Below, one piece after another: positions 9,758-17,162 of a DNA stretch of 51,705 nucleotides; the stretch's first letter is position 1; each line of letters starts with the position of its first letter. The stretch lies in contig NZ_JADEXG010000035.1 in assembly GCF_015207255.1 (NCBI RefSeq), forward strand, positions 1 to 51,705. The letters are read 5' to 3'. Origin of the DNA: Vasconcelosia minhoensis LEGE 07310 (GTDB lineage: Bacteria > Cyanobacteriota > Cyanobacteriia > Phormidesmidales > Phormidesmidaceae). A program made the translations under genes and the position numbers. The notes under the pieces were generated by a model. The model worked only from the letters and a program-made list of their open reading frames with translations. It searched no databases and was not told the DNA's origin.

Positions 9758-10258
9758 TTGATTGAGACAAAAACGGAGCTGAGTGCAGTACGCCTGTCTC
9801 AGTCAGAATTGGCCCAGCGAATTTTAGCGATGGCGCAAACCGGCGTCTATCGAGAGTCGCTGTTTGAAACCTTTCGGCCAATGGCAACCAAGCGTCAGAT
9901 CAAAGCCGCGATCGCGCTGACCAAGCAATTCGGCCTCCACTCGAACCCCACCCTCCGAGATCCCGATCTGGGCACCTACTACCAGGTCGATCCCCAAAAG
10001 TACGAGTCATTTCAGCAAGCTCTCAAGTCATCGGCCTTTCATGACCAAGAAGATGTTGCCCAGCGAATCACTCAGATCACCCAGGCCCTACGAACGATGT
10101 TAGCCGTGTCAGGAGGAAGCGCGATCGCGCTCACCTTACTAGGCAGCTGGCAGATTCTCTTCGGCCATTCTGAAACGGGTGTTCTCTGGTGGACTGGCGC
10201 GCTCTGCGCTGGCGGAATTTGGGCTTTGCAAAACGCGATCGCCAAGCGTCTGCTATAA
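9758..10258 (+). CDS. Hypothetical protein with two C-terminal membrane segments
   Basis: I do not recognise this 166-residue protein as a named family. The first 110 residues are soluble, with helical segments (SQSELAQRILAMAQTGVYRESLFE and KRQIKAAIALTKQFGLH). Two hydrophobic spans follow near residues 113-133 and 140-157. The start is probably TTG at 9758, with GGGGG six bases upstream. An ATG at 9830 is an alternative that would lose the first helix. The gene stands alone between the groEL terminator and a patch of decayed genes. Confidence 0.65.
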   Translation: MIETKTELSAVRLSQSELAQRILAMAQTGVYRESLFETFRPMATKRQIKAAIALTKQFGLHSNPTLRDPDLGTYYQVDPQKYESFQQALKSSAFHDQEDVAQRITQITQALRTMLAVSGGSAIALTLLGSWQILFGHSETGVLWWTGALCAGGIWALQNAIAKRLL

Positions 10259-10380
10259 AAGTTGAATTTTGCGATCGCGCTGGACACACCTACGAATCCT
10301 TAGTGCTGCTTCCAGAGCAAATTATGATCCTGCATTTTGAGCCAGCCGCTGAGGATTCAACTGAAATCTACATAGAGTAG
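10252..10380 (+). pseudogene. C-terminal remnant of a DUF4926-like small protein
   Basis: The frame ending at the TAG 10378-10380 encodes KVEFCDRAGHTY and, a little further on, PEQIMILHFEPA. This resembles the conserved C-terminal half of DUF4926 proteins (VEF.D..G.TYA...L...QLM.LH.EP). The N-terminal half of the family is absent. The fragment begins at the stop codon of the previous gene, with no start codon or ribosome-binding site of its own. It looks like a truncated relic. Full DUF4926 proteins are small and often sit in accessory or toxin-antitoxin-like gene pairs. The family call is from memory of its motif. Confidence 0.45.
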
Positions 10381-10428
10381 CGATGGTTTTTGATTATTAA
10401 CCTATGCTCTGAAGCAATCCGATCAGCG

Positions 10429-10847
10429 CTATTGAAAAATTTGAAGAACGGGGCCACTGAATCCAGGAAGCAGCGGGGAGCTGAGTCTGTCATCTTCTAG
10501 AAGAGTGCCGATGAGCTGAAGCTGACTGTCATTGCGGCGATAGACCTCTACACTTTTCCATCAACGCCATTTTCCAGCCGCTCTTTGCTCACCCAAACAA
10601 CGTCGGGGATGACGGCATCATTTGGGCTGAAAATGACGCCTGGCGTCTGGAAGGGTTTGCCAAGCTGGGTCTGCCGCGACCCGCTTTCTAGCTCACAATG
10701 AATGTTACCCCCAGCGCTCTGATGACGAAGATGGGGAGCCCGGATCATAAACAGCTCTCCGTCAATAATTTCGTAGCGTTTCCATCCCCCGTCATCGGGC
10801 ATGGCATCGAGATCGCGGGTTGTCCAGCGGAGGGAATTGGCAACCAT
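10429..10847 (-). pseudogene. Uma2-family nuclease-like gene with internal deletion and frameshift
   Basis: The first 99 codons encode a good Uma2 (DUF820) N-terminal half: MPDDGGWKRYEIIDGELFMI, then APHLRHQ and a strand ending IPDVVWVSKERLE. The frame stops at 10548. In another frame the DNA downstream (about 10534 to 10429) encodes VEVYRRNDSQLQLIGTLL and SPLLPGFSGPVLQIF, which is the standard Uma2 C-terminus. The roughly 60-residue middle, which includes the PD-(D/E)XK segment normally reading like PDLVVEVLSPS, is missing. The gene is therefore a pseudogene created by an internal deletion. Uma2 genes are numerous and fast-decaying in cyanobacteria. Confidence 0.82.
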
Positions 10848-10924
10848 TGGCTATCGTTGAGCGGATGGTTTAAGTCTAGCCAATTATAGATCGCATAGTT
10901 TGCTTAGAGCTCGGTATACCAGGG

Positions 10925-11368
10925 CTAGGGCAGGGCGAAGCTGGCGACTCGGATAGTCAACTCTCCCGTGTGGGGGTCGTGGTCGAAGACAAAGCTGCCC
11001 TGCTTGCGTTCGCTAGCCGAGAGGAAGTCAATTTGCTGCTCGCCGGCTTCGTCGTCGGCTTCAGCCAGGTGGAGGCGGGCTCGAACCTGAACCGCTCTAA
11101 CAATTTGACCGCCCGTATTCTGAATGGTGAAGGGCACATAGTAGCGGCTGTCGGTGAAGCGAACTGATTCGGTTGTGATTTGGAACGCGGGCGGGCGATC
11201 GCGGCTAACCTGCCAGTCATAGATCACCAGCCCGATGACGGTCACCAGGACAGCCGTCGTGATGGCCAAGGTAAGCCATTCTGCTAGCGATCGCGGTGAC
11301 TGCACCCCTAGATCATCTATCGCTTCATCCTTCACAGCTGGTTCAGAAAACTTTGCCCCTTCGCTCAT
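10925..11368 (-). CDS. TIGR02588 family membrane-anchored protein
   Basis: The 147-residue protein has a short cytoplasmic N-terminus and one membrane span (about residues 31-50, LTLAITTAVLVTVIGLVIYD). Its extracytoplasmic beta-rich domain contains YYVPFTIQNTGGQIVRAVQV. It matches my recollection of TIGR02588, a family of unknown function almost always beside TIGR02587. The ATG overlaps the stop of the upstream TIGR02587 gene by four bases (ATGA), so translation is coupled. The partnership suggests a membrane complex, but no activity is known to me. Confidence 0.75.
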   Translation of the reverse strand: MSEGAKFSEPAVKDEAIDDLGVQSPRSLAEWLTLAITTAVLVTVIGLVIYDWQVSRDRPPAFQITTESVRFTDSRYYVPFTIQNTGGQIVRAVQVRARLHLAEADDEAGEQQIDFLSASERKQGSFVFDHDPHTGELTIRVASFALP

Positions 11369-12225
11369 ATCAGCAGTCTACCTGCCGCGCCGCCGACCGA
11401 GGCCGGTAGCCCCAGTACCAGGGTATCGCCCAGCCATTCCTGCCAGGGTTCCTGAAAATTCAGCTGTTGAAAAAAGATCAGCATCAGCATTGACGCCAGC
11501 AGGACGACTAGATAGGTCACCAGCGTTTCACTCAGCGGGCTGAGCAGCAAGCCCCGCTGCTGCCGTTCGCTGCGGTCGGTAAACCCTGACGCAAACACAA
11601 TAGAGTAGGAGAGCAGCAGCGAAGCCGCCACAATCAACAGCAGCCACAGCGGCGGCAGGGCCGAGGCAATCAGCTGAATCTCTTCAGTCGGGGCAATGCT
11701 AAAGGCAATCAGGATGGCTCCAATCAGCGTTGCGTCGATGTCGATCAGCGTATCGCGCAGGCTGATCAGGGTAGGCGAGGTAAATCGCTGCGGCAGGCTG
11801 ACCCGGCGGCGATTTCGGTTGGGCCGGGTCAGGGTCGAGCGGGCCAAAGTCACCCCGAGGGAAAACGGCACGCTTTCAAACACCAGCTTCCCCAGCGCCT
11901 CAGTCATCGGCGTTACCAGCGTAATCCGTCGCAGTAAAACCAGCGCCAGCAGGGCGCAGATCATCCCGATCCCCAGCGCCTCGATGCTCTCCAGTACCGC
12001 TTCCAACGGTCGCAGCTGTAGCGTCCGCCGAAAGCCCTCAATCTGTGTCAGCAGCAGCACGATGATGAAAGTCGTCCCCAGCACAATCAGCAGCAGCGGC
12101 GCTTCCGTTGATGAGCCAATCGACCAAATCTCTAGCGTATAGAGCAGCGGAACGCCAAACAAAAAGCTGCCCGCTGCTCCCCGCAGAATGGCTCGCAGCT
12201 CGGTCATCCAGATATTGGCTTCCAT
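11365..12225 (-). CDS. TIGR02587 family integral membrane protein
   Basis: The 286-residue protein has about seven hydrophobic spans, beginning with GAAGSFLFGVPLLYTLEIW and ending LVLGLPASVGGAAGRLLI. The family is conserved but uncharacterised. I chose the ATG at 12225 over an in-frame start at 12309. The longer form would overlap the DUF3288 gene out of frame, whereas the 12225 start leaves a 7-base gap and has GGAG upstream. The gene is the centre of a DUF3288-TIGR02587-TIGR02588 cluster. Confidence 0.78.
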   Translation of the reverse strand: MEANIWMTELRAILRGAAGSFLFGVPLLYTLEIWSIGSSTEAPLLLIVLGTTFIIVLLLTQIEGFRRTLQLRPLEAVLESIEALGIGMICALLALVLLRRITLVTPMTEALGKLVFESVPFSLGVTLARSTLTRPNRNRRRVSLPQRFTSPTLISLRDTLIDIDATLIGAILIAFSIAPTEEIQLIASALPPLWLLLIVAASLLLSYSIVFASGFTDRSERQQRGLLLSPLSETLVTYLVVLLASMLMLIFFQQLNFQEPWQEWLGDTLVLGLPASVGGAAGRLLI

Positions 12226-12232
12226 CGACGGG

Positions 12233-12517
12233 CTAGCTCCAATCTTCTCCCTTAGTCCGGCTAGCCTTGTAGATCGTCTGGATTTGATGAATCTGACGGG
12301 TTTGCTCAAACAGCTCCGCCTCGGTCAGATTCCAGCGCTCTAGCACCTTGTCCAGGTCAGCCTGGATGTCGCGAGCGCCGGGAAAGCCGTCATAGCGAAT
12401 CCGCATCCGAGCCAACTCAGCCCGATTAAAGTCAGTCGGCTCAGCCGCCAGCAGGCCATTCGCCGTATCGCGGTCTTTTTTGTACTGCGGATGCTGCTGC
12501 TCCTTCCCTTCTGCCAT
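12233..12517 (-). CDS. DUF3288 family protein
   Basis: The 94-residue soluble protein starts with a charged segment (EGKEQQHPQYKKDRDTA) and contains the family core AELARMRIRYDGFPGARDIQ followed by LDKVLERWNLTEAELFEQTRQIH. It ends in EDWS. DUF3288 is restricted essentially to cyanobacteria and plastid relatives and has no known function. Its stop lies 7 bases ahead of the TIGR02587 start, so the three genes are likely one operon. Confidence 0.8.
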   Translation of the reverse strand: MAEGKEQQHPQYKKDRDTANGLLAAEPTDFNRAELARMRIRYDGFPGARDIQADLDKVLERWNLTEAELFEQTRQIHQIQTIYKASRTKGEDWS

Positions 12518-12595
12518 AGGATCTCCAACGAATATTCTGTCTATAAGAACCTACCGTATACCAGCGCTGGCCGACTCGCTTAACTTCTGCTTTGA

Positions 12596-12883
12596 CTAGG
12601 CAATGGGAGGCTTGCCGTACTTAGTAAATAAATCGTTCAGCGCCTCGCCGAGCAGCGCCTGAACGCTGGTGTCTTCTTCCAGCGAAATCAGCTTGAGCTG
12701 CTTTGAAACTTCGGGTTCAAAATGGCCGGTGATCGCTTTCTTACCGGCTCGACTGGGAGCCTGGTAAGGCTTTTGCTCAGCTGACTCGGAAGCTTCGGAC
12801 TGTCCTGGAACCTTGCCCGCAGCCTCAGGTCGAGCCTTACTTTCCGACCGCGGCGCTGCGGCTGAATTAGATTTCTTAGCCAT
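12596..12883 (-). CDS. Ribbon-helix-helix (antitoxin/ParG-like) DNA-binding protein
   Basis: The 95-residue protein has a disordered, Ser-, Ala- and Lys-rich N-terminus of about 48 residues. A C-terminal module follows: KKAITGHFEPEVSKQLKLIS, then TSVQALLGEALNDLFTKYGK. This beta strand-helix-helix pattern is the ribbon-helix-helix fold of small antitoxins and plasmid partition partners. No toxin or ParA gene is adjacent. A palindrome (12895-12920) lies directly upstream of the start, so autoregulation is likely. It reads toward the DUF3288 operon with a 78-base gap and may be transcribed with it. Confidence 0.7.
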   Translation of the reverse strand: MAKKSNSAAAPRSESKARPEAAGKVPGQSEASESAEQKPYQAPSRAGKKAITGHFEPEVSKQLKLISLEEDTSVQALLGEALNDLFTKYGKPPIA

Positions 12884-13418
12884 CGTTCACCAACATGTCT
12901 ACATGCCTGTATCTAGACATTATTGCACGCTCGTCTGGCAGTTCACTCAGTAGGGCGTCGGCTGGCATAATCCTGCCCACTTGGCGATACAGAGCCCGAT
13001 GAAGGCCAGCGACCATAGGTATATTCACCTAAATTTCGAAAAAAGTCCCAAAAAGCGCAAAATAAAGCCCTAAATGTATACATGCCTACTTGTCATATTG
13101 TAATTATGCAGGCATGATAGACCTATGCACCGAACAGGCTCTTCAAGAGACCGGTGCCATACCCTTCAGCTTCAGCTTCACCTATGAACTTCTGCCAGCT
13201 CTATACGCAGCTCTACGAAAACGTCCCAACCTTTTCCAACGTCTGTTTGTTTTCACTGAGCATTACCTCTACCTGGACAATTTGCCTGACCCTGGTGCAC
13301 TTCCTTCACTAGGTCGCGCTCTAAGTTTGAGGTCATCCAATTCATGAACTGCTCTCAATGCTTTAGCCGGGTCACGTTCATCAGTAAATTAGAAGGATTC
13401 CCTTCATTCTGATTTCTG
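12884..13418. other. Intergenic region with three CATGCCT elements and a doubtful small frame
   Basis: This 535-base gap between divergent genes holds the RHH operator palindrome, two further CATGCCT elements (13081-13087 and inverted 13110-13116) and an AT-rich stretch at 13021-13080. A frame from ATG 13114 to 13347 (77 residues, IDLCTEQALQETG to LSLRSSNS) overlaps the third element. It has no ribosome-binding site that convinces me and I do not recognise it. The promoter of dacB must also lie here, but I see no clear -35/-10. Confidence 0.45.
12895..12920 (-). promoter_or_regulatory. Operator-like palindrome upstream of the RHH gene
   Basis: ATGTCTA (12895-12901) and TAGACAT (12914-12920) form a perfect 7-bp inverted repeat around 12 bases that include CATGCCT. 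It starts 12 bases before the RHH start codon. An AATAAT-like -10 lies just upstream on the minus strand. Related elements occur at 13075-13087 and, inverted, at 13110-13122. Confidence 0.5.
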
Positions 13419-14903
13419 ATGACAGCGTCATTTTTCATCTCTCCTCGGCTCAAGGCCCAAGTCAAAGTTAGCCTGGCTGGTCTAGCGAGTGGCTTTGCCA
13501 TGCTTACTGCAACGCTGCCCGCGATCGCGTATTGCCGTGCCGACCTGCCCGAGCGCATCGACGCGATCGCGGCTAATCCCGCCCTACAGTCCGCCCGACT
13601 GGGCCTGTTAGTAGAAATTCAAGCCCAGAATGCCGACCAGCGGCGGGTCATTTACGCTCGGGATCAGGATCGATACTTCCTGCCGGCCTCTACGCTGAAG
13701 CTGCTGACTACGGCAGCAGCCCTCCAGCAGCTAGGTCCAGACTTTCGCATCCGCACCTCTATCTATGGCACCGAAGCGGCTGGGATCGCTTCGCTCTATG
13801 TGGTGGGCCGAGGCGACCCGACCTTTACCACAGCGGAGCTGGACGAACTCATCCAGCAGCTCCAGCAGCGGGGTATTCAGCGAGTCAGCAACCTGACGGG
13901 GATCGATACCTACTTTCCGGGCCGAACGGTAAACGCCCACTGGGAATGGGAGGACGTGCAGGCAGGCTACGGTGCGCCGGTCAACAGCCTGATTTTGAAT
14001 CAGAACGAGCTAGGGCTGACGGTTTTTCCGCAGCAAATCGGCCAGCCGCTGCGGGTCGAATGGGACAATCCCCAGCGGGCTGGACGCTGGCAAATTGACA
14101 ACTATTCACTCACGGTAGGCGCGGGCGAGCCGGAATTTGTCGATATTGGCCGAGACATCGGCCAGCCCCTCCTCAAGGTTTACGGTCATCTGATTGCGGG
14201 GGCCGAGCCTGAGACCACCACGATCGCGATTACCAATCCTGGAGCATACTTCCTCCAGCAGTTTCAGCAGCAGCTCCAGCGCCAGAATATTGCCGCCGTC
14301 AGCGGCGTGCTGAGCCCTCTGTCCCTACCTGCGGATGTGACTGAACTCGCCGCCGTAGAGTCGCCGCCGCTGTCGGATTGGCTCACACAGATTAACCAGC
14401 TCAGCGTCAACCTCCACGCCGAGGCCCTGCTGAAGTCGCTGGGGTTGGCCACCGCTGAAACGCCCCCCGATGACGCGACCGAAGCTGGGATCGCGGCGGT
14501 TAAAGCGATTTTGGAACCGATGGGGATCGCGCCGGAGAGCTTTGTGATGGTCGATGGCTCTGGGCTGTCTCGCCACAACCTGACCACGCCCCAGGCCCTG
14601 GTCGATACCCTCCAGGCAATGGCCTACGCCCCGGAGGCCGAACGCTACCGCCGCTCCCTCGCGATCGCGGGCGTCAACGGCACCTTGCGCAATCGGTTTC
14701 GCGGCACAATGGTAGAGGGCCAGCTGCAAGGGAAAACCGGCCTGGTCAGCGGCAATTATGCCCTGGTGGGATACCTCAATCCGCCGCAGCATCCGCCCGT
14801 AGTGTTTAGTCTGTTTGTCAACAATGCCGCCCAGAGCGGCAGGGCAATTCGAGCGCTGATGGACGAGATGGTTTTAGAAATTGCTCAACTCAACGACTGC
14901 TGA
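13419..14903 (+). CDS. dacB: D-alanyl-D-alanine carboxypeptidase/endopeptidase (PBP4, S13 family)
   Basis: This penicillin-binding protein trims or cleaves peptide cross-links of peptidoglycan in the periplasm. The 494-residue protein has an N-terminal signal sequence (hydrophobic core around residues 17-37). It carries the three active-site motifs: SxxK at Ser91 (STLK), SxN in the segment QLSVNLHAE, and KTG in GKTGLVSGN. The VDGSGLSRHNLTTP segment is also typical. A sensor kinase gene begins 11 bases after the stop, so the two are very likely co-transcribed. Confidence 0.93.
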   Translation: MTASFFISPRLKAQVKVSLAGLASGFAMLTATLPAIAYCRADLPERIDAIAANPALQSARLGLLVEIQAQNADQRRVIYARDQDRYFLPASTLKLLTTAAALQQLGPDFRIRTSIYGTEAAGIASLYVVGRGDPTFTTAELDELIQQLQQRGIQRVSNLTGIDTYFPGRTVNAHWEWEDVQAGYGAPVNSLILNQNELGLTVFPQQIGQPLRVEWDNPQRAGRWQIDNYSLTVGAGEPEFVDIGRDIGQPLLKVYGHLIAGAEPETTTIAITNPGAYFLQQFQQQLQRQNIAAVSGVLSPLSLPADVTELAAVESPPLSDWLTQINQLSVNLHAEALLKSLGLATAETPPDDATEAGIAAVKAILEPMGIAPESFVMVDGSGLSRHNLTTPQALVDTLQAMAYAPEAERYRRSLAIAGVNGTLRNRFRGTMVEGQLQGKTGLVSGNYALVGYLNPPQHPPVVFSLFVNNAAQSGRAIRALMDEMVLEIAQLNDC

Positions 14904-14914
14904 TCTCCCAGCCT

Positions 14915-16261
14915 ATGTTTCAGACGACCCGCCGCCGACTGGCGCTCTGGTATACGGCAGTGACCGCAGTGCTACTGCTGCTATTTGCTAGCGGCGTCTA
15001 CTTTTACGTCCGCACTACCCTGATTGAGCGGGTGGACGATACCCTCAACCATGTGGTTGAGGTGGTGCAGCGATCGCTGGTGATCGAGCCGGGTGAGCCT
15101 GGCAGCCGGGTGCTAACCGCCGTGGGGGGTTTAGAGCCGCCGCTGCGGGTCAACGTAGCAGATAGCTTTCGCAGCAGTACGGCATCAGCAGAGGACGATC
15201 ATATTGACCTGGAGTGGTTTGCTCCCACCGGCGAGCGGCTGTGGACGACCTTTAGCCAACCGCCAGCCCTACCGCTACACCTGAACCCAGATGGCGAAAC
15301 CGTTCACCTTTCCAAGCAGCGCGTGCTGCGACAGGTGACCCAGCGCATTCAGTCAGGCAACCAGATTTTGGGCTACCTGCGGGTGAGCCATCCCTGGTTT
15401 GAGGTGACCAAGCCCAGCCAGAAGCTAATCGTCGATCTGGGCATTGGGATTGGCCTGGGGATCATGACGGTTGCGTTTATCGGCTGGCTGCTCTCGGGGC
15501 TCGCGATCGCGCCGGTGCGAGACTCCTACCAGCAGCTGAAGCAGTTTACCGCCGACGCTTCCCACGAGCTGCGCAACCCCATTGCGGTCATTCAAACCAA
15601 CGTACAGGTGGCCCTGAGCGATCCCGAGCCCGACGCCCAGTTCCAGCATAGCCAGCTCCAGGTCATCGAACGACTCACCCGGCGGCTGGGCAGACTGGTA
15701 GACGACCTGCTTTTCCTAGCCCGGCAGGAAAGCGGCCTAGTACCCCTACAGCCCGGGCCGGTGCGCCTGGCTCAGCTGCTGGCTGAAGTGGTTGAAGAAC
15801 AGCAAGCCCTGGCGCAGGAAAAAAATCTAACGTTGAAAATTACCAGAGCTGCAAACGATACGTCCTCCACCGGCGACTGGACCGTCATCGGCGATCGCGA
15901 CCAGCTCACCCGCCTGCTCACTAACCTAGTCGCCAACGCCCTGCAATACACCCCCACCGAGGGCACCGTCACCGTCCGCCTAGAACCCGCCAAGCATCAG
16001 GGCCATCCCAGCTGCCGGGTAACTGTCCAAGATACCGGCATTGGCATTGCCCCGGAAGAGCTAGCCCAGGTCTTCAACCGCTTCTATCGGGCCGATCCCG
16101 CCCGCAGTCGTCGGGCAGCAGCCGGCGGCTCCGGGCTAGGACTCGCGATCGCCAAAGTTATCACCGACAATCATCAGGGCCAGATCACCCTCAGCAGCCA
16201 ACCCAACCAGGGCACCACCGCCACAGTCCTGCTTCCCACAAAAAAAAGCCCTACCCCCTAA
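14915..16261 (+). CDS. Sensor histidine kinase (RppB-like), no adjacent regulator
   Basis: The 448-residue membrane kinase has a first span (about 14-30) and a periplasmic sensor region of about 145 residues. A second span lies near 176-200 and runs straight into the HisKA domain. The phosphorylated His is H217 in DASHELRNP. ATP-binding boxes follow: LTNLVANALQYTP (N), DTGIGIAPEEL (G1), FNRFYRADPARSR (F) and GSGLGLAIAKV (G2). Neither neighbour is a response regulator, since dacB is upstream and a convergent RodZ-like gene follows. Linkage with dacB suggests an envelope-related signal, which is inference. Confidence 0.88.
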   Translation: MFQTTRRRLALWYTAVTAVLLLLFASGVYFYVRTTLIERVDDTLNHVVEVVQRSLVIEPGEPGSRVLTAVGGLEPPLRVNVADSFRSSTASAEDDHIDLEWFAPTGERLWTTFSQPPALPLHLNPDGETVHLSKQRVLRQVTQRIQSGNQILGYLRVSHPWFEVTKPSQKLIVDLGIGIGLGIMTVAFIGWLLSGLAIAPVRDSYQQLKQFTADASHELRNPIAVIQTNVQVALSDPEPDAQFQHSQLQVIERLTRRLGRLVDDLLFLARQESGLVPLQPGPVRLAQLLAEVVEEQQALAQEKNLTLKITRAANDTSSTGDWTVIGDRDQLTRLLTNLVANALQYTPTEGTVTVRLEPAKHQGHPSCRVTVQDTGIGIAPEELAQVFNRFYRADPARSRRAAAGGSGLGLAIAKVITDNHQGQITLSSQPNQGTTATVLLPTKKSPTP

Positions 16262-16280
16262 CCCTTCACTCTCTACCCCC

Positions 16281-17066
16281 TCACGGCGTCATACTCACCT
16301 CATTCACCTGACCAAACGTCCGCTCCGCCACCGTTCCCGGTTCGCCCATCGGCTGAGGCTGAGCTGTTCCATCTGAAAGCATGACTCCCCCGGCATTTCC
16401 CGCTCTCACGGTCAGCGATTGGTTTGCAGCCCAGCTGCGCGACTCGCCCGGCTGGAGAATTCCCTGAAACTCGATATCACCGTCCGAGACGATCCTGACC
16501 CAGGACTGATCGGTTAGCTTGAGTTCAACTCGAATGGGGCTAGGCGGGTCTTCGGCTTTTAACGGCTGGGCTGGGGGCTGACTTGGAGGCGACGTTTGCG
16601 TTTTGGGCATCAGCTGCTCTACGGCTTCCGGGTCCAGAATTGGCAGCGCAGCGGTTTCCGGAGCAGCACTGCGCAAAAAGTAGGACAGCCCGCTGACCGC
16701 AGCCAGAATCAGCAGCACATAGGCCCCATAGAGATGGACTGGCCGCAGTTGGGCCGCGGGCAAAGTCCAGGAACGCTTCACGGGTAGTCGCTTGGGCTGA
16801 GGAAAATACTGGCCTGCTAGCGTCTCGCCATCTAAACCCAACGCTTCGCCATAGCGACGGAGCAAGGCCCTAACATAGATGGGTTCAGGCAGCTGAGCGC
16901 GATCTCCCGCTTCCATGGCGACCAGCAGTGACTTACGAATTAGGGTAAGTTCGCTAATTGTGTCCAAGGATTTAGCCTGGGCCTGTCGAGTTTGTTGTAG
17001 GGTGCGTCCAAGTGCTAGGAGCTGTTCTGGCTGTAGCTGCTCAGTTGGACGGGGGGGATGTTTCAT
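16281..17066 (-). CDS. RodZ-like helix-turn-helix membrane protein (DUF4115)
   Basis: The 261-residue protein has a cytoplasmic HTH_25-type domain (residues 15-90, with LGRTLQQTRQAQAKSLDTIS and YVRALLRRYGEALGLD). A basic stretch and one membrane span (about 112-132, YGAYVLLILAAVSGLSYFL) follow. After a proline-rich linker comes a periplasmic DUF4115 domain (DQSWVRIVSDGDIEFQGILQPGES). RodZ proteins link MreB to the elongation machinery. Cyanobacterial versions vary, and mreB is not in view. It converges with the sensor kinase gene. Confidence 0.8.
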   Translation of the reverse strand: MKHPPRPTEQLQPEQLLALGRTLQQTRQAQAKSLDTISELTLIRKSLLVAMEAGDRAQLPEPIYVRALLRRYGEALGLDGETLAGQYFPQPKRLPVKRSWTLPAAQLRPVHLYGAYVLLILAAVSGLSYFLRSAAPETAALPILDPEAVEQLMPKTQTSPPSQPPAQPLKAEDPPSPIRVELKLTDQSWVRIVSDGDIEFQGILQPGESRSWAANQSLTVRAGNAGGVMLSDGTAQPQPMGEPGTVAERTFGQVNEVSMTP

Positions 17067-17162
17067 TACCTAAGAACTAAAACCGGTAAAAGTGAATCGT
17101 TCAGCCTGAGTGCTATCTGGCCCTGATGGTCCGGCCGGGCAGTCAGGCTGCTAGTCTTCGGG

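Noticed and set aside
12226-12309. Longer start of TIGR02587 at 12309
   Set aside because: It would overlap DUF3288 out of frame. The start at 12225 has GGAG upstream and a 7-base gap.
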